Assembly: GCA_022736595.1 (NCBI GenBank)
Contig: DZDC01000002.1
Location: forward strand, 13,620 to 47,818
Source: Draconibacterium orientale
GTDB lineage: Bacteria; Bacteroidota; Bacteroidia; Bacteroidales; UBA1556
Length of the DNA stretch: 34,199 nt
Reading direction: 5' to 3'
In this document: positions 7,063 to 17,273 of the stretch, piece by piece
How the letters are laid out: each line of letters starts with the position of its first letter
How positions within the stretch are numbered: the first letter of the stretch is position 1
The notes under the pieces: model-generated
Seen by the model: only the letters and a program-made list of their open reading frames with translations
Databases searched by the model: none
Told to the model about the DNA's origin: nothing
Position numbers and translations under genes: made by a program

Positions 7063-9144
7063 ATGTCAAATAGCTTACTACATACAAGAAACATTGGTAT
7101 TATGGCGCACATCGATGCTGGTAAAACTACCACCACCGAGCGTATTCTGTACTATACTGGCAAAAGCCATAAAATTGGTGAAGTGCATGACGGTGCTGCT
7201 ACTATGGACTGGATGGTTCAGGAGCAAGAACGTGGTATCACCATTACTTCTGCTGCTACTACTGTATTTTGGAAACATAACAACATTGAAAATAAAATTA
7301 ACATCATTGATACTCCCGGACACGTTGACTTCACCGTTGAAGTAGAACGTTCTCTTCGTATCCTTGATGGTGCTGTAGCACTTTTTTGTGCCGTTGGTGG
7401 GGTGGAACCTCAATCCGAAACCGTATGGCGTCAAGCTACAAAATATAAAGTTCCTCGTTTGAGCTTCATTAATAAAATGGACCGTTCTGGAGCCGATTTT
7501 TATTCTGTAGTAAATCAAATTAAAGAACGTCTAAAAGCCAATCCTGTTCCACTTCAAATTCCAATTGGAAGTGAAGAGCATTTTAAAGGGGTTGTGGATC
7601 TCATTCGTAATAAAGCTTTCGTTTGGGATGAAACAGATCAAGGAGTAAATGTATCCGAAATTCCTATTCCTGCTGATTTAATCGAAACCGCTGAAAAGTA
7701 CCGTATGGCTCTCATTGAAGGTGTGGCTGAAGAAAGCGATCACCTTCTTGAAAAGTTTATGGATGATCCCAATTCAATTACTGAAGAGGAAATGCTTTAC
7801 CATATTCGTAAAGCTACTGTCGAAATGCGGATAACTCCAGTAATGTGTGGTTCTGCATTTAAAAATAAAGGGGTTCAAATGCTACTTAATGCCGTTATCG
7901 ACTTCTTACCAAGTCCGCTCGACATTGAAGCTGTAGAAGGAGTTAATCCTGATACAGGTGAAACTGAACTTCGTCATGTGAAATCTGATGCTCCATTTGC
8001 AGCTTTAGCTTTCAAAATCGCAACCGATCCTTTCGTAGGACGTATTGCATTCTTCCGAGTTTACTCAGGTAGTCTCGACGCTGGAAGTTATGTACTTAAT
8101 ACCGGTACAGGTAAAAAAGAACGTATCAGCCGAATCATGCAAATGCATGCCAATAAGCAAAATCCATTGGACCGTATCGAAGCAGGAGACATTGGAGCTG
8201 CTGTGGGTTTTAAAACCATTCGTACTGGTGATACTCTTTGTGTTGAGGATTTCCCAATAGTTCTTGAATCAATGGATTTCCCAAATCCTGTAATCAGTAT
8301 TGCCATTGAGCCTAAAACTCAAAAGGATTCTGATAAATTAGGTAACTCCCTAGCAAAACTAGCTGAAGAAGATCCTACTTTCAAAGTTCATACTGATGAA
8401 GATAGTGGACAAACCATTATCAGCGGTATGGGAGAATTGCACTTAGAAATTTTGATAGACCGTCTTCAACGCGAGTTCAAAGTAGAGTGTAACCAAGGAC
8501 AACCTCAGGTAGCTTATAAAGAAGCATTATTGTCAAGCACCGAACACAGAGAAGTTTACAAGAAACAATCGGGGGGTCGTGGTAAATATGCCGATATCCA
8601 GTTTGAAATTGGACCTGCTGATAGTGGAGTTGAAGGCCTTCAGTTTATCGATGAAATCAAGGGTGGTGTTATTCCAAAAGAATTTGTCCCCAGCATCGAG
8701 AAAGGTTTCAAAGAAGCAATGAAAAATGGTACCCTAGCTGGTTTCGAGTTAGATAACCTTAAAGTACGCTTGTTTTATGGCGGATATCATGCAGTGGATT
8801 CAGACCAATTGTCATTTGAATTGGCAGCAAAAGTAGGTTTCAAAGACGCATGTCGTAAACTTAACCGTTGTCTGCTTGAGCCTGTCATGAAGGTAGAAGC
8901 AGTTACCCCAGACGATTATATGGGAGATATCATCGGAGACTTAAACAAACGCCGTGGAATGGTTGAAGGAGTTACAGCTAAAGATGGTATTCAAACTATC
9001 AAAGCCATGGTTCCGCTAAGCAATATGTTTGGTTATGTTACCAGCTTACGCACCATCAGTTCTGGACGTGCTACATCAACCATGGAATTCCACCATTACG
9101 CACAAGTTCCACAAAACATTGCAGACGAAATTATAAAGAAATAA
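7063..9144 (+). CDS. fusA: Translation elongation factor G
   Basis: This GTPase drives tRNA-mRNA translocation and, with RRF, ribosome recycling. The 693 aa have the full EF-G layout: G1 AHIDAGKTT near residue 16, the switch I region with [12 protein letters not shown]3 DTPGHVD, G4 NKMD, then domain II (about 295-400), domain III, domain IV and domain V ending in [17 protein letters not shown]. Length and motifs are those of the housekeeping EF-G, not the shorter-acting EF-G2 paralogue class, and its place after rpsG supports this. In many bacteria tuf follows; here rpsJ starts 18 bp later, so the str and S10 gene groups are joined without tuf, as is usual in Bacteroidota. Confidence 0.97.
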   Translation: MSNSLLHTRNIGIMAHIDAGKTTTTERILYYTGKSHKIGEVHDGAATMDWMVQEQERGITITSAATTVFWKHNNIENKINIIDTPGHVDFTVEVERSLRILDGAVALFCAVGGVEPQSETVWRQATKYKVPRLSFINKMDRSGADFYSVVNQIKERLKANPVPLQIPIGSEEHFKGVVDLIRNKAFVWDETDQGVNVSEIPIPADLIETAEKYRMALIEGVAEESDHLLEKFMDDPNSITEEEMLYHIRKATVEMRITPVMCGSAFKNKGVQMLLNAVIDFLPSPLDIEAVEGVNPDTGETELRHVKSDAPFAALAFKIATDPFVGRIAFFRVYSGSLDAGSYVLNTGTGKKERISRIMQMHANKQNPLDRIEAGDIGAAVGFKTIRTGDTLCVEDFPIVLESMDFPNPVISIAIEPKTQKDSDKLGNSLAKLAEEDPTFKVHTDEDSGQTIISGMGELHLEILIDRLQREFKVECNQGQPQVAYKEALLSSTEHREVYKKQSGGRGKYADIQFEIGPADSGVEGLQFIDEIKGGVIPKEFVPSIEKGFKEAMKNGTLAGFELDNLKVRLFYGGYHAVDSDQLSFELAAKVGFKDACRKLNRCLLEPVMKVEAVTPDDYMGDIIGDLNKRRGMVEGVTAKDGIQTIKAMVPLSNMFGYVTSLRTISSGRATSTMEFHHYAQVPQNIADEIIKK

Positions 9145-9162
9145 ATGCATATTTAAACGCAT

Positions 9163-9468
9163 ATGAGTCAGAAAATTAGAATTAAATTAAAATCATTCGA
9201 TTACAATCTGGTGGATAAATCCGCAGAGAAAATCGTTAAGACTGTAAAATCAACAGGTGCAGTGGTAAACGGACCTATTCCGCTTCCAACCGACAAAAAG
9301 ATCTATACAGTATTGCGTTCAACATTCGTAAACAAGAAAGCACGCGAGCAATTTGAGCACTCTACTTACAAACGTCTTTTAGATATTTACAGCACCACTT
9401 CAAAAACCATTGACGCTCTAATGAAATTAGAATTGCCTAGTGGTGTAGAAGTAGAAATTAAAGTGTAA
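9163..9468 (+). CDS. rpsJ: 30S ribosomal protein S10 (uS10/NusE)
   Basis: S10 is part of the 30S head and, bound to NusB, takes part in transcription antitermination of rRNA operons and in coupling through NusG. The 101 aa fit the family length. Recognisable parts are [18 protein letters not shown], the loop [17 protein letters not shown] that projects into the 16S core, and the C-terminal [21 protein letters not shown] strand. It starts the S10 section of the superoperon and is separated from fusA by only 18 bp, with no promoter-like sequence between them, so it is likely read through from upstream. Confidence 0.97.
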   Translation: MSQKIRIKLKSFDYNLVDKSAEKIVKTVKSTGAVVNGPIPLPTDKKIYTVLRSTFVNKKAREQFEHSTYKRLLDIYSTTSKTIDALMKLELPSGVEVEIKV

Positions 9469-9490
9469 CTGAAAATTAAGTCAATTAGAA

Positions 9491-10114
9491 ATGTCAGGAA
9501 TAATAGGAAAAAAAATCGGCATGACTAGCCTTTTCGATGCCTCTGGTAAAAATATACCATGCACAGTAATCGAAGCTGGTCCTTGTGTAGTAACACAAGT
9601 TAGAACCATGGAAATAGATGGTTATGAGGCTATTCAACTTGCTTTTGACGAAGCAAAAGAAAAGCACACCACCAAAGCCATGATGGGTCATTTCAAAAAA
9701 GCAAATACTACTCCTAAACGTGCTTTAGCCGAGTTTACTCGTTTTGAAGTGCGCAGAGCCTTCGGTGATGTAGTTACCGTGGATGTATTTAGCGAAGGAG
9801 AATATGTTGACGTATCAGGAAATACCAAAGGAAAAGGATTCCAAGGTGTGGTAAAACGTCACGGTTTTAGTGGTGTAGGTGGAGCAACCCATGGTCAGCA
9901 CAATCGTTTGCGTGCCCCTGGTTCATTGGGAGCAAGCTCATGGCCTTCACGCGTATTCAAAGGAATGCGTATGGCTGGTCGTACCGGTGGCAACTCCGTG
10001 AAAATGATCAACCTTGAAGTGTTAAAAGTTGTACCAGAAAAGAATCTACTTATTGTTAAGGGATCAATTCCAGGTGCTATTAATTCATACGTAAAAGTAG
10101 AGAGATGGAGCTAG
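9491..10114 (+). CDS. rplC: 50S ribosomal protein L3 (uL3)
   Basis: L3 is a primary 23S rRNA binder needed early in 50S assembly, with an extension reaching towards the peptidyl transferase centre. The 207-aa sequence begins [16 protein letters not shown] and includes the signature [22 protein letters not shown], followed by the Gln region ([12 protein letters not shown]) that is methylated by PrmB in some bacteria. The end [14 protein letters not shown] is typical. Its last 10 bases overlap the start of rplD, the tightest overlap in the S10 section, which suggests translational coupling of L3 and L4. Confidence 0.97.
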   Translation: MSGIIGKKIGMTSLFDASGKNIPCTVIEAGPCVVTQVRTMEIDGYEAIQLAFDEAKEKHTTKAMMGHFKKANTTPKRALAEFTRFEVRRAFGDVVTVDVFSEGEYVDVSGNTKGKGFQGVVKRHGFSGVGGATHGQHNRLRAPGSLGASSWPSRVFKGMRMAGRTGGNSVKMINLEVLKVVPEKNLLIVKGSIPGAINSYVKVERWS

Positions 10115-10734
10115 TAGTATATAAAACCACAGGAGAAGAATCGGGTCGCAAAGTTGTTCTTAACGAACAAATTTTTGGAATCGAGCCCAATGATCACGCT
10201 ATTTACCTCGATGTAAAATTGCTTCAAGCCAATAAACGTCAAGGAACTCATAGTGCTAAGGAACGTAATGCAGTTTCAGGAAGTACCCGTAAGCTGAAAA
10301 GACAAAAGGGAACTGGTGGAGCTCGTTCTGGTGATATTAAGAGTCCATTATTGCGAGGTGGAGGAAGAGTATTTGGACCACGTCCGCGCAACTACTCTTT
10401 TAAGTTAAATAAGAAAGTTCGCAAGATTGCCCGTCTGTCGGCACTTACTTACAAAGCCAAAGAAAATGGCATTTTGATAGTAGAAGACTTCAACATGGCA
10501 ACTCCTAAAACCAAACTGTTTAATCAAATTCTTACCAACCTTAAGGTTAATGAAATCAGAACTTTATTGGTATTACCTATAGTAGATCAAAATATGTATC
10601 TAAGCTCACGCAACTTGTTCAGAAGTAGCATTGCCACAGCAAAGGATATCAATACTTACGATTTGCTTCACGCCAATAAATTGATCATCACCGAAAGTGG
10701 AATCAAAGAAATTGAAAAATTATTCAACGAATAG
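10105..10734 (+). CDS. rplD: 50S ribosomal protein L4 (uL4)
   Basis: L4 binds 23S domain I, and its long loop forms part of the exit-tunnel constriction together with L22. The loop is visible around [16 protein letters not shown] and [16 protein letters not shown], where changes in other bacteria alter macrolide response. The 209-aa length is normal. The ATG lies inside the 3' end of rplC (10-base overlap), which supports this start. In E. coli L4 is also the repressor of the S10 operon; no S10-type leader was recognised here because the S10 section has no promoter of its own. Confidence 0.97.
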   Translation: MELVVYKTTGEESGRKVVLNEQIFGIEPNDHAIYLDVKLLQANKRQGTHSAKERNAVSGSTRKLKRQKGTGGARSGDIKSPLLRGGGRVFGPRPRNYSFKLNKKVRKIARLSALTYKAKENGILIVEDFNMATPKTKLFNQILTNLKVNEIRTLLVLPIVDQNMYLSSRNLFRSSIATAKDINTYDLLHANKLIITESGIKEIEKLFNE

Positions 10735-10768
10735 ATCGATTTAGTTTAATTCATAAACATTAGTAAAG

Positions 10769-11059
10769 ATGAATATTTTAGAAAGGCCCATCATTTCAGA
10801 AAAGATGAACCAGTTAAGCGAGAAGTTTCAGCGCTATGGATTCATTGTAAATAAGAAGGCCAACAAGATTCAGATTAGAAAGGCAGTTGAAGAACTTTAC
10901 AATGTTGAAGTTGTGGCTGTAAACACCATGAATTATAGTGGTAAAAGTAAGACCCGTGGTACTAAATCGGGTTTTATTTCCGGTAGCACCGGTGCTTTCA
11001 AAAAAGCAGTTATCACCTTAGCAGATGGTCAAAGTATTGATTTTTATAGTAATATCTAG
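10769..11059 (+). CDS. rplW: 50S ribosomal protein L23 (uL23)
   Basis: L23 surrounds the exit of the peptide tunnel and is the docking site for trigger factor and SRP. The 96-aa protein begins MNILERPIISEKM, the usual start for the family, and contains the VNKKANKIQIRKAVEELYNVEVVAVNT-type core, of which the IRKAVEELY segment is the family hallmark. The following loop (SGKSKTRGTKSGFISGST) reaches into the tunnel. It lies 34 bp after rplD and 12 bp before rplB in standard S10 order. Nothing unusual in length or composition was seen. Confidence 0.96.
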   Translation: MNILERPIISEKMNQLSEKFQRYGFIVNKKANKIQIRKAVEELYNVEVVAVNTMNYSGKSKTRGTKSGFISGSTGAFKKAVITLADGQSIDFYSNI

Positions 11060-11071
11060 TAGAAGATAGAG

Positions 11072-11896
11072 ATGGCTTTAAAGAAATTCAAACCAACAAC
11101 CTCCAGTCAACGCTTCAAAATTGTAAGCGCATTTGACGACATCACAACCGCAACACCTGAAAAGAGTTTGTTGGCTCCAGTCAAAAATTCAGGTGGTCGC
11201 GACAATAAAGGTAAAATGACCATGCGCTACATTGGTGGCGGTCATAAAAAGCAATACCGTATCATCGACTTTAAACGTGAGAAGGACGGAGTTCCTGCAA
11301 CCGTTAAAAGTATTGAGTACGATCCAAATCGTACCGCACGTATCGCATTGCTATTTTATGCAGATGGTGAAAAACGTTATATTGTAGCACCCAAAGGCTT
11401 GCAAGTTGGCAAAACCTTAATGTCAGGTCCAGGAAGCGCACCAGAAGTTGGTAATACACTTTTGCTGAGCGAGATTCCATTCGGTACCATCATTCACAAC
11501 ATTGAGTTGCGTCCCGGTCAAGGAGCTAAAATGGCTCGTAGCGCTGGAAGTTACGCACAATTGATGTCGCGAGACGGAAAGTTTGCCATCATCAAATTGC
11601 CTTCAGGCGAAACCCGAATGATACTTCAAAGCTGCCGCGCAACCGTAGGTATGGTGAGTAACCCTGACCATAACTTGGAAGTGAGTGGAAAAGCAGGTCG
11701 TACTCGTTGGATGGGTCGTCGTCCTCGTGTAAATGCTGTACGTATGAATCCTGTCGATCACCCCATGGGTGGAGGAGAAGGACGTTCTACGGGAGGTCAC
11801 CCAAGATCACGTAAAGGCACTCCAGCTAAAGGTTATCGTACCCGTAGCAAGAAAAACCTTTCGGATAAGTATATAGTTGAAAGAAAGAAGAAGTAA
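11072..11896 (+). CDS. rplB: 50S ribosomal protein L2 (uL2)
   Basis: L2 is among the most conserved ribosomal proteins and is needed for subunit association and peptidyl transferase activity. The 274 aa carry the RNA-binding core ([31 protein letters not shown]) and the C-terminal [12 protein letters not shown] loop with the conserved His near residue 230 that approaches the catalytic centre. The C-terminus is strongly basic ([19 protein letters not shown]). The length is the standard one. Gaps to rplW (12 bp) and rpsS (17 bp) indicate a single transcript. Confidence 0.97.
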   Translation: MALKKFKPTTSSQRFKIVSAFDDITTATPEKSLLAPVKNSGGRDNKGKMTMRYIGGGHKKQYRIIDFKREKDGVPATVKSIEYDPNRTARIALLFYADGEKRYIVAPKGLQVGKTLMSGPGSAPEVGNTLLLSEIPFGTIIHNIELRPGQGAKMARSAGSYAQLMSRDGKFAIIKLPSGETRMILQSCRATVGMVSNPDHNLEVSGKAGRTRWMGRRPRVNAVRMNPVDHPMGGGEGRSTGGHPRSRKGTPAKGYRTRSKKNLSDKYIVERKKK

Positions 11897-11913
11897 TTTA
11901 ATAGCCTAAGAAT

Positions 11914-12192
11914 ATGAGTCGTTCGCTTAAAAAAGGTCCATTTATACACTACAAACTAGACCGTAAGGTATTGGCCGCTCAAGAGTCAGGAAAAAAATCC
12001 ACCATCAAAACATGGTCGAGAGCATCAATGATCTCTCCCGATTTTGTTGGATTAACATTAGCAGTTCATAATGGAAATAAATTTATTCCAGTGTATGTAA
12101 CTGAAAATATGGTAGGTCACAAGTTAGGTGAGTTTTCGCCCACCCGTACATTCCGTGGCCATGCTGGTAGTAAAAATAAAGGCAAGAAATAA
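11914..12192 (+). CDS. rpsS: 30S ribosomal protein S19 (uS19)
   Basis: S19 lies in the 30S head, forms a complex with S13, and contributes to bridges with the 50S subunit. The 92-aa protein shows the expected [11 protein letters not shown] start, the [17 protein letters not shown] core and the [18 protein letters not shown] motif, with a basic GSKNKGKK tail. Size and motifs are standard. It is placed between rplB and rplV (11-bp gap), the normal S10-operon position. Confidence 0.97.
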   Translation: MSRSLKKGPFIHYKLDRKVLAAQESGKKSTIKTWSRASMISPDFVGLTLAVHNGNKFIPVYVTENMVGHKLGEFSPTRTFRGHAGSKNKGKK

Positions 12193-12203
12193 ATTCTAAA
12201 GTC

Positions 12204-12626
12204 ATGGGAGTTAGAAAACGTAAAAGCGCTGAAGTACGCAAAGAGAATAACAAAAGCACCTATTTTGCTAGGTTAAATGATGTTCCAACTTCACCACGCA
12301 AGATGAGACTTGTGGCCGACTTAGTTCGTAACGTAAATGTTGAACAAGCGTTGGCTATTCTGAAACATTCACCAAAAGAAGCTTCAGATCGCTTATATAA
12401 ATTATTGTTAAGTGCTATAAGTAATTGGCAAGCCAAAAACCAAGGTGCCCGAATGGAAGAAGCTCACTTATTTGTAAGTGAAGTATTCGTAGATAGCGGT
12501 CGTCAGCTGAAACGTATCCGTACTGCCCCACAAGGTCGTGCCAATCGTATCCGCAAGCGCTCTAACCACATTACCTTGTTTCTTAACAGTAGAGTAGAGC
12601 TTAACACCGAAATTACAAACAATTAA
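12204..12626 (+). CDS. rplV: 50S ribosomal protein L22 (uL22)
   Basis: L22 spans the 50S subunit and its beta-hairpin lines the exit tunnel opposite L4. The 140 aa are somewhat longer than the about 110 aa of E. coli L22, mainly because of an N-terminal extension ([19 protein letters not shown]) before the core [21 protein letters not shown]. That extension is common in Bacteroidota. The hairpin region reads [21 protein letters not shown], followed by the [12 protein letters not shown] strand. It lies 10 bp before rpsC. Confidence 0.96.
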   Translation: MGVRKRKSAEVRKENNKSTYFARLNDVPTSPRKMRLVADLVRNVNVEQALAILKHSPKEASDRLYKLLLSAISNWQAKNQGARMEEAHLFVSEVFVDSGRQLKRIRTAPQGRANRIRKRSNHITLFLNSRVELNTEITNN

Positions 12627-12636
12627 TTAGTCGAAA

Positions 12637-13368
12637 ATGGGTCAAAAAGCAAATCCAATAGGTTTACGATTAGGAATCACTCGTGGTTGGGATTCTAACT
12701 GGTTTGGTGGAAAAAGTTTCGAAACAAAAATCGTAGAAGACGATAAAATTCGTAAGTATTTGAAAGCACGTCTAGCAAAAGCTAGCGTTTCAAAAATAAA
12801 TATCGAAAGAACTCTTAAGTTAATCACTGTTACCATCAATACCGCCCGTCCTGGAATCATTATTGGTAAACAAGGTACCGAAGTAGATAAACTCAAAGAA
12901 GAGCTTAAAAAAATTACTGGTAAAGAAATACAAATCAATATCCTTGAGATAAAGAGACCGGAACTCGATGCTTACTTGGTAGGCCAATCCGTGGCTCAAC
13001 AAATTGAAGGTCGTGTTTCATACCGTAGAGCAATTAAAATGGCTATAGCAAGCAGTATGCGAATTGGCGCCGAAGGTATCAAAGTTATGATATCAGGTCG
13101 AATTGGTGGCGCTGAAATGGCTCGTAGTGAAATGTACAAAGAAGGTCGTATTCCGTTACATACCCTTCGCGCCGATATCGATTATGCATTGGTTGAAGCA
13201 CATACCACTTACGGATTGCTTGGAGTTAAAGTGTGGATTTTTAAAGGTGAAGTTTATGGCAAACGCGACTTTAGCGTTTACGAGTCAGCAGCCGTTAATG
13301 CTAATGATGCCAACCGTAAAAACACCAATCAACGCAATAAGAAGAATCCACGCAAAAGAACTCGATAA
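12637..13368 (+). CDS. rpsC: 30S ribosomal protein S3 (uS3)
   Basis: S3 forms part of the mRNA entry channel and helicase of the 30S subunit. The start [20 protein letters not shown] is diagnostic. A type II KH domain follows with the GxxG loop in [13 protein letters not shown] (about residues 70-82). The C-terminal domain has [13 protein letters not shown] and the [14 protein letters not shown] strand. The last 25 residues form an Asn/Lys/Arg-rich tail ([15 protein letters not shown]) that adds a little to the usual length; 243 aa is still within family range. rplP follows after 34 bp. Confidence 0.97.
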   Translation: MGQKANPIGLRLGITRGWDSNWFGGKSFETKIVEDDKIRKYLKARLAKASVSKINIERTLKLITVTINTARPGIIIGKQGTEVDKLKEELKKITGKEIQINILEIKRPELDAYLVGQSVAQQIEGRVSYRRAIKMAIASSMRIGAEGIKVMISGRIGGAEMARSEMYKEGRIPLHTLRADIDYALVEAHTTYGLLGVKVWIFKGEVYGKRDFSVYESAAVNANDANRKNTNQRNKKNPRKRTR

Positions 13369-13402
13369 CCCAATATTAACGAACCTCTAAAATTTTGTAA
13401 TA

Positions 13403-13822
13403 ATGTTACAGCCAAAGAGAACAAAGTTCAGAAAACAAATGAAGGGAAGAATGAAAGGAAACGTGTCTCGCGGGGCAATGTTATCTTTCGGTTCTTTTGG
13501 AATAAAATCCCTTGAAGAAACCTGGATTACCGGACGTCAAATTGAAGCTGCTCGTCAAGCAGTTACCCGTTACATGAAACGTGAAGGGCAAATTTGGATT
13601 CGCCTATTCCCCGACAAACCTATCACCAAAAAGCCTGCAGAGGTACGTATGGGTAAAGGAAAAGGTGCACCTGAAGGATTTGTTGCCCGATGCAAACCTG
13701 GTAAAATCTTATTTGAAGCCGAAGGAGTATCCTTGGAAGTGGCTAAAGAAGCAATGCGCTTAGCAGCCCAAAAACTTCCAGTGAAGACTAAATTTATCGT
13801 ACGAAACGATTACTCTGAATAG
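13403..13822 (+). CDS. rplP: 50S ribosomal protein L16 (uL16)
   Basis: L16 contacts the elbow of A-site tRNA and is a late assembly protein of the 50S subunit. The 139-aa protein begins [19 protein letters not shown] and contains the [19 protein letters not shown] helix and the [19 protein letters not shown] loop, whose conserved Arg is hydroxylated by YcfD-type enzymes in some proteobacteria. The end FIVRNDYSE is typical. rpsC lies 34 bp upstream and rpmC 33 bp downstream, the order found in nearly all bacteria. Confidence 0.97.
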   Translation: MLQPKRTKFRKQMKGRMKGNVSRGAMLSFGSFGIKSLEETWITGRQIEAARQAVTRYMKREGQIWIRLFPDKPITKKPAEVRMGKGKGAPEGFVARCKPGKILFEAEGVSLEVAKEAMRLAAQKLPVKTKFIVRNDYSE

Positions 13823-13855
13823 TCGGGTTAACCTTTAAAATCTAAGAATCAAACC

Positions 13856-14059
13856 ATGAAAAAAGAAGTAATTAAAGATTTATCCACCGACGATCTTAAA
13901 GATCGTTTAAGTGAAGAGCAGTTGTTTTTGACCAAAACCAAATTGCATCATGCAGTTAGTCAAATCGAAAACCCTCAAGTCATCAAAAATACCCGCAAAA
14001 GTATTGCTCGTATTAATACTGAATTGAGAAAACGTGAATTAGAAGCTGCTAGTAAATAA
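13856..14059 (+). CDS. rpmC: 50S ribosomal protein L29 (uL29)
   Basis: L29 is a small two-helix protein next to L23 at the peptide exit. The 67 aa are the usual size: [21 protein letters not shown] forms the first helix, and the second contains [20 protein letters not shown], where the R-x-x-I-A-R-I-x-T signature of L29 is clear. The stop codon shares a base with an ATG at 14059 that the ORF track uses for rpsQ, but the likely rpsQ start is 18 bases further on. Confidence 0.95.
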   Translation: MKKEVIKDLSTDDLKDRLSEEQLFLTKTKLHHAVSQIENPQVIKNTRKSIARINTELRKRELEAASK

Positions 14060-14076
14060 TGTTAATCCGAACCAAG

Positions 14077-14337
14077 ATGGAAGAAAGCAGAAACTTAAGA
14101 AAAGAACGTATAGGTGTTGTAGTTAGCAACAAGATGGATAAAACCATCTCCGTTAACATAGAACGTAAAGTTAAACATCCTATGTACGGAAAATTCGTAA
14201 AGAGATCCAAAAAATATTTGGCTCATGACGAACTAAACACTTGCGGCATTGGTGATACCGTGCGTATCATGGAAACTCGTCCGCTTAGTAAAAACAAATG
14301 TTGGAGATTAGTCGAAATCATTGAAAGAGCTAAATAA
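14077..14337 (+). CDS. rpsQ: 30S ribosomal protein S17 (uS17)
   Basis: S17 is a primary binder of the 16S 5' domain with an OB fold. I place the start at the second Met (14077, [16 protein letters not shown]) rather than at 14059, because S17 proteins of this phylum usually begin with M-E-x-R-N-L-R-K and are about 85 residues long. The extra MLIRTK from the 14059 start has no counterpart that I know. The 14059 start would overlap the rpmC stop by one base and remains possible. Core motifs are [27 protein letters not shown] and [16 protein letters not shown]. rplN starts 2 bp after the stop. Confidence 0.93.
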   Translation: MEESRNLRKERIGVVVSNKMDKTISVNIERKVKHPMYGKFVKRSKKYLAHDELNTCGIGDTVRIMETRPLSKNKCWRLVEIIERAK

Positions 14338-14339
14338 TT

Positions 14340-14708
14340 ATGTTACAACAAGAATCAAGAGCAATAGTAGCCGATAATAGCGGCGCCAGAGAAGTACTCG
14401 TTATTCGAGTGCTTGGAGGAACAAAACGTCGTTACGCTCGCATAGGCGACAAAGTAGTAGTGACCATAAAAAATGCTATCCCCAGTGGTAACGTTAAAAA
14501 AGGTACAGTAGCAAAAGCAGTGGTTGTTCGCTCCAAAAAAGAAATCCGCCGCAACGATGGATCCTACATCCGTTTCGATGATAACGCTGTAGTATTGTTA
14601 AATGGAGCAGGTGAAATGATGGGTACCCGCATTTTTGGTCCCGTTGCCCGTGAACTTCGTGAAAAGAAGTTTATGAAAATAGTTTCATTAGCACCCGAAG
14701 TATTGTAG
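14340..14708 (+). CDS. rplN: 50S ribosomal protein L14 (uL14)
   Basis: L14 lies at the subunit interface, forms bridge B8 and is the binding site of the silencing factor RsfS. The 122-aa length is exact for the family. The sequence starts [18 protein letters not shown] and has [17 protein letters not shown], then [21 protein letters not shown] and the [15 protein letters not shown] signature. It follows rpsQ by 2 bp and is the first gene of the classical spc section; no promoter-like sequence separates it from the S10 section. Confidence 0.97.
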   Translation: MLQQESRAIVADNSGAREVLVIRVLGGTKRRYARIGDKVVVTIKNAIPSGNVKKGTVAKAVVVRSKKEIRRNDGSYIRFDDNAVVLLNGAGEMMGTRIFGPVARELREKKFMKIVSLAPEVL

Positions 14709-14734
14709 GTATAACTCGCAAGAATTGAAGTAAA

Positions 14735-15052
14735 ATGAATGCAAAATTAAAACTCAAAAAAAACGATATCGTAAAAGTTATCGCTGGTCAAGACAAAGGC
14801 AAAGATGGTAAGATCCTCGAGATCATTACTGAGAAAAACAAAGCCTTAGTCGAAGGTGTTAACATGGTATCCAAGCATACTAAGCCTAGTGCTAAGCACC
14901 CTCAAGGCGGTATCATTCAGAAAGAAGCCCCCATCCACATCTCAAATCTTATGTTTGTTGATGCTAAAGGTAAAGCTACACGCGTAGGCCGTAAAGAGGT
15001 TGATGGAAAAATTGTTCGTTACTCTAAAAAATCAGAGGAGGTAATTAAATAA
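14735..15052 (+). CDS. rplX: 50S ribosomal protein L24 (uL24)
   Basis: L24 is an assembly initiator that binds the 5' end of 23S rRNA and sits near the tunnel exit. The 105-aa protein has the KOW motif at the N-terminus ([20 protein letters not shown]), followed by [13 protein letters not shown] and [19 protein letters not shown], all typical of bacterial L24. The usual C-terminal cysteine pair is absent. Its stop overlaps the rplE start by one base (TAATG), which suggests translational coupling. Confidence 0.96.
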   Translation: MNAKLKLKKNDIVKVIAGQDKGKDGKILEIITEKNKALVEGVNMVSKHTKPSAKHPQGGIIQKEAPIHISNLMFVDAKGKATRVGRKEVDGKIVRYSKKSEEVIK

Positions 15053-15606
15053 TGAATTATACACCAAGTCTTAAAGTAAAATATTCCGACGAAATTGTTC
15101 CAGCTTTAATGCAACAATTTAATTATAAGTCGATAATGGAAGTTCCTCGCTTAATGAAGATTTCTATTAACCAAGGCGTAGGTAATGCCATTAGCGATAA
15201 AAAAATGCTTGACCTCACCGTTGAAGAACTTTCTAATATCGCTGGTCAAAGAGCCGTTAAAACATTGTCAAAAAAGGACATCTCAAACTTCAAACTTCGT
15301 AAAGGTGTGGGCATTGGTGCTCGTGTAACCCTTCGTCGCGAAAGAATGTACGAATTCCTTGAAAGACTCGTAAATGTTTCTTTGCCCCGCGTACGTGACT
15401 TTAGAGGTATCAATAATAAAGGTTTCGACGGTAAAGGAAATTACAACCTCGGTATCAAAGAACAATTGATCTTCCCCGAAATTGTAATGGATAAAGTAAC
15501 TCGTATCCAAGGTATGAACATCACCTTCGTAACCACTGCTAAAACAGACGCCGAAGCATACGCATTGTTGAAAGAATTTGGATTACCATTTAAAACTGAT
15601 AAATAA
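15052..15606 (+). CDS. rplE: 50S ribosomal protein L5 (uL5)
   Basis: L5 binds 5S rRNA in the central protuberance with L18 and contacts P-site tRNA and S13. The 184 aa contain the expected start ([21 protein letters not shown]), [14 protein letters not shown], the [20 protein letters not shown] motif and the [20 protein letters not shown] strand. Start and stop each overlap the neighbouring gene by one base, so rplX, rplE and rpsN are read as a tightly coupled trio. Confidence 0.97.
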   Translation: MNYTPSLKVKYSDEIVPALMQQFNYKSIMEVPRLMKISINQGVGNAISDKKMLDLTVEELSNIAGQRAVKTLSKKDISNFKLRKGVGIGARVTLRRERMYEFLERLVNVSLPRVRDFRGINNKGFDGKGNYNLGIKEQLIFPEIVMDKVTRIQGMNITFVTTAKTDAEAYALLKEFGLPFKTDK

Positions 15607-15875
15607 TGGCTAAAGAATCAATGAAAGCGCGCGAGCGCAAAAGAGAAAAAATGGTAGCTAAATATGCCAAGAAAAGAGCTGCCCTTAAAGAGGCTAACGA
15701 TGTGGAAGGTTTACAAAAACTTCCAAAAAATGCTAGCCCAGTGCGTTTGCATAACCGTTGCCAACTTTCAGGTCGTCCAAGAGGGTATATGCGCCAATTT
15801 GGAATCAGCCGTATCAACTTCCGCGAAATGGCGCTCGCAGGCCTTATCCCTGGAGTTAAGAAAGCAAGCTGGTAA
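15606..15875 (+). CDS. rpsN: 30S ribosomal protein S14 (uS14), zinc-independent form
   Basis: S14 completes the 30S head. The 89-aa protein is the longer, zinc-free (C-) type. The N-terminal extension is basic ([20 protein letters not shown]), and in the place of the two CxxC pairs only one Cys remains ([22 protein letters not shown]). The C-terminus is the invariant [18 protein letters not shown]. It therefore should not compete for zinc. It is coupled to rplE by a one-base stop-start overlap and lies 32 bp before rpsH. Confidence 0.97.
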   Translation: MAKESMKARERKREKMVAKYAKKRAALKEANDVEGLQKLPKNASPVRLHNRCQLSGRPRGYMRQFGISRINFREMALAGLIPGVKKASW

Positions 15876-15907
15876 ATATTAAATATTAATTTTTAAAATA
15901 CAATAAG

Positions 15908-16306
15908 ATGGTAACCGATCAAATAGCAGATTATTTGACTAGAATTAGAAATGCAGTAGCTGCAAAACATAAAGTAGTCGAAGTGCCTTCTTCAAACATG
16001 AAAAAAGAAATAACCAAAATTCTCTACAATAAAGGTTATATTCTTAGTTACAAGTTTGTTGATGAGGGCGTTAGTAAAACAATCAAAATTGCACTTAAGT
16101 ATCATCCCGAAACTAAAGCCTCAGCAATTCAATCCTTGGAACGTATTAGTAAACCTGGTTTACGTAAATATGCCAATTCAAAAAGCATTCCTAGAGTAAT
16201 CAATGGTCTAGGTATCGCAATTCTGTCAACTTCAAGCGGTATTATTACCGATAAAGAAGCTCGTCAATTGAATGTAGGTGGGGAAGTTATTTGTTATGTA
16301 AGCTAA
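15908..16306 (+). CDS. rpsH: 30S ribosomal protein S8 (uS8)
   Basis: S8 organises the 16S central domain and in E. coli represses the spc operon by binding mRNA near rplE. The 132 aa include the N-terminal MVTDQIADYLTRIRNAV and the C-terminal RNA-binding motif GLGIAILSTSSGIITDKEAR with the conserved STS(S)G. The order rpsN-rpsH matches E. coli. I saw no convincing S8-site mimic at the rplX-rplE junction, because those genes overlap by one base and leave no spacer. Confidence 0.97.
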   Translation: MVTDQIADYLTRIRNAVAAKHKVVEVPSSNMKKEITKILYNKGYILSYKFVDEGVSKTIKIALKYHPETKASAIQSLERISKPGLRKYANSKSIPRVINGLGIAILSTSSGIITDKEARQLNVGGEVICYVS

Positions 16307-16325
16307 TTTTCAAAAAAGATAACGT

Positions 16326-16883
16326 ATGTCAAGAATAGGAAAAATGCCCATCGCTATACCTGCTGGTGTAGAGATCAACATCAACATCAATAGCATTGTT
16401 GTTAAAGGAAAATTAGGAACGCTTACTCAAGCATTTGATCATAATGCAGTTGAAGTTAAAGTTGAAAACAACCAAATATTAGTACAACGGTTTAATGATT
16501 CAAAAGATGCTCGCTCTAAACATGGTCTTTATCGTGCTTTAATCAATAACATGGTTAAAGGTGTTTCCGAAGGATTTAAATCAGTACAGGAATTAGTTGG
16601 GGTAGGTTACCGTGCCGTAACTCAAGAGCAAGTTCTAGATTTGTCTCTTGGTCAATCTCACCACATCTATTTTCAAATTCCTGCTGAAGTGAAGGTTGAA
16701 ACCATTTCTGAAAAAGGTAAAAACCCACTCGTAGTACTTACCACTGCCGATAAGCAATTGTTAGGTCAAATCAGTTCAAAAATCAGATCATTACGCAAAC
16801 CTGAACCATACAAAGGTAAAGGGGTTCGTTACCAAAATGAGGTTGTACGTAGAAAAGCTGGTAAATCAGCTGGTAAAAAATAA
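16326..16883 (+). CDS. rplF: 50S ribosomal protein L6 (uL6)
   Basis: L6 sits near the sarcin-ricin loop and the L7/L12 stalk base, where elongation factors bind. The protein is 185 aa, close to the usual 175-180. It shows the duplicated L6 fold: MSRIGKMPIAIPAGVEINI and VKGKLGTLTQAF in the first half, and the second-half signature RSLRKPEPYKGKGVRYQNEVVRRKAGKS. Position after rpsH and before rplR (18-bp gap) is standard. Confidence 0.97.
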   Translation: MSRIGKMPIAIPAGVEINININSIVVKGKLGTLTQAFDHNAVEVKVENNQILVQRFNDSKDARSKHGLYRALINNMVKGVSEGFKSVQELVGVGYRAVTQEQVLDLSLGQSHHIYFQIPAEVKVETISEKGKNPLVVLTTADKQLLGQISSKIRSLRKPEPYKGKGVRYQNEVVRRKAGKSAGKK

Positions 16884-16901
16884 TATTATAAATAAAGCAC
16901 G

Positions 16902-17258
16902 ATGAAAGATACAAAATTATTTCACAGATCTCGGATTAGACGCCGTGTTCGCGCCAAAATATCAGGAACTCCTGAACGTCCAAGATTGAGTGTTTTTAGA
17001 AGCAATAAACAAATTTATGCACAGATTATCGACGACGCAGCAGGTCGCACCATTGCAGCTGCTTCTTCAATCGATAAAGAAGTAGCTTCTAAAAAAGTTA
17101 ACAAAATAGAACAAGCCAAGTTAGTAGGTGCACTTTTAGCCGATCGCGCTAAAGAAGCCGAAGTAGAAACTGTGGTCTTCGACCGCGGAGGTTATATCTA
17201 CCACGGACGTGTTAAGTCATTGGCTGATGGAGCTAGAGAAGGTGGTCTTAATTTTTAA
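16902..17258 (+). CDS. rplR: 50S ribosomal protein L18 (uL18)
   Basis: L18 binds 5S rRNA together with L5 in the central protuberance. The 118-aa sequence has the basic N-terminus ([20 protein letters not shown]), the [16 protein letters not shown] strand, and the C-terminal [25 protein letters not shown] signature that is nearly invariant in bacteria. Length is standard. It is followed by rpsE after 15 bp. Confidence 0.97.
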   Translation: MKDTKLFHRSRIRRRVRAKISGTPERPRLSVFRSNKQIYAQIIDDAAGRTIAAASSIDKEVASKKVNKIEQAKLVGALLADRAKEAEVETVVFDRGGYIYHGRVKSLADGAREGGLNF

Positions 17259-17273
17259 AACAACGGAAAAGGT

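Noticed and set aside
7078-7518. 146-aa - strand ORF inside fusA
   Set aside because: It is antisense to the conserved GTPase domain of EF-G, has no domain features and is explained by codon bias of fusA.
14059-14076. Upstream start for rpsQ given in the ORF track
   Set aside because: It adds MLIRTK, which does not fit the usual S17 N-terminus; the Met at 14077 gives the expected sequence. The upstream start cannot be fully excluded.
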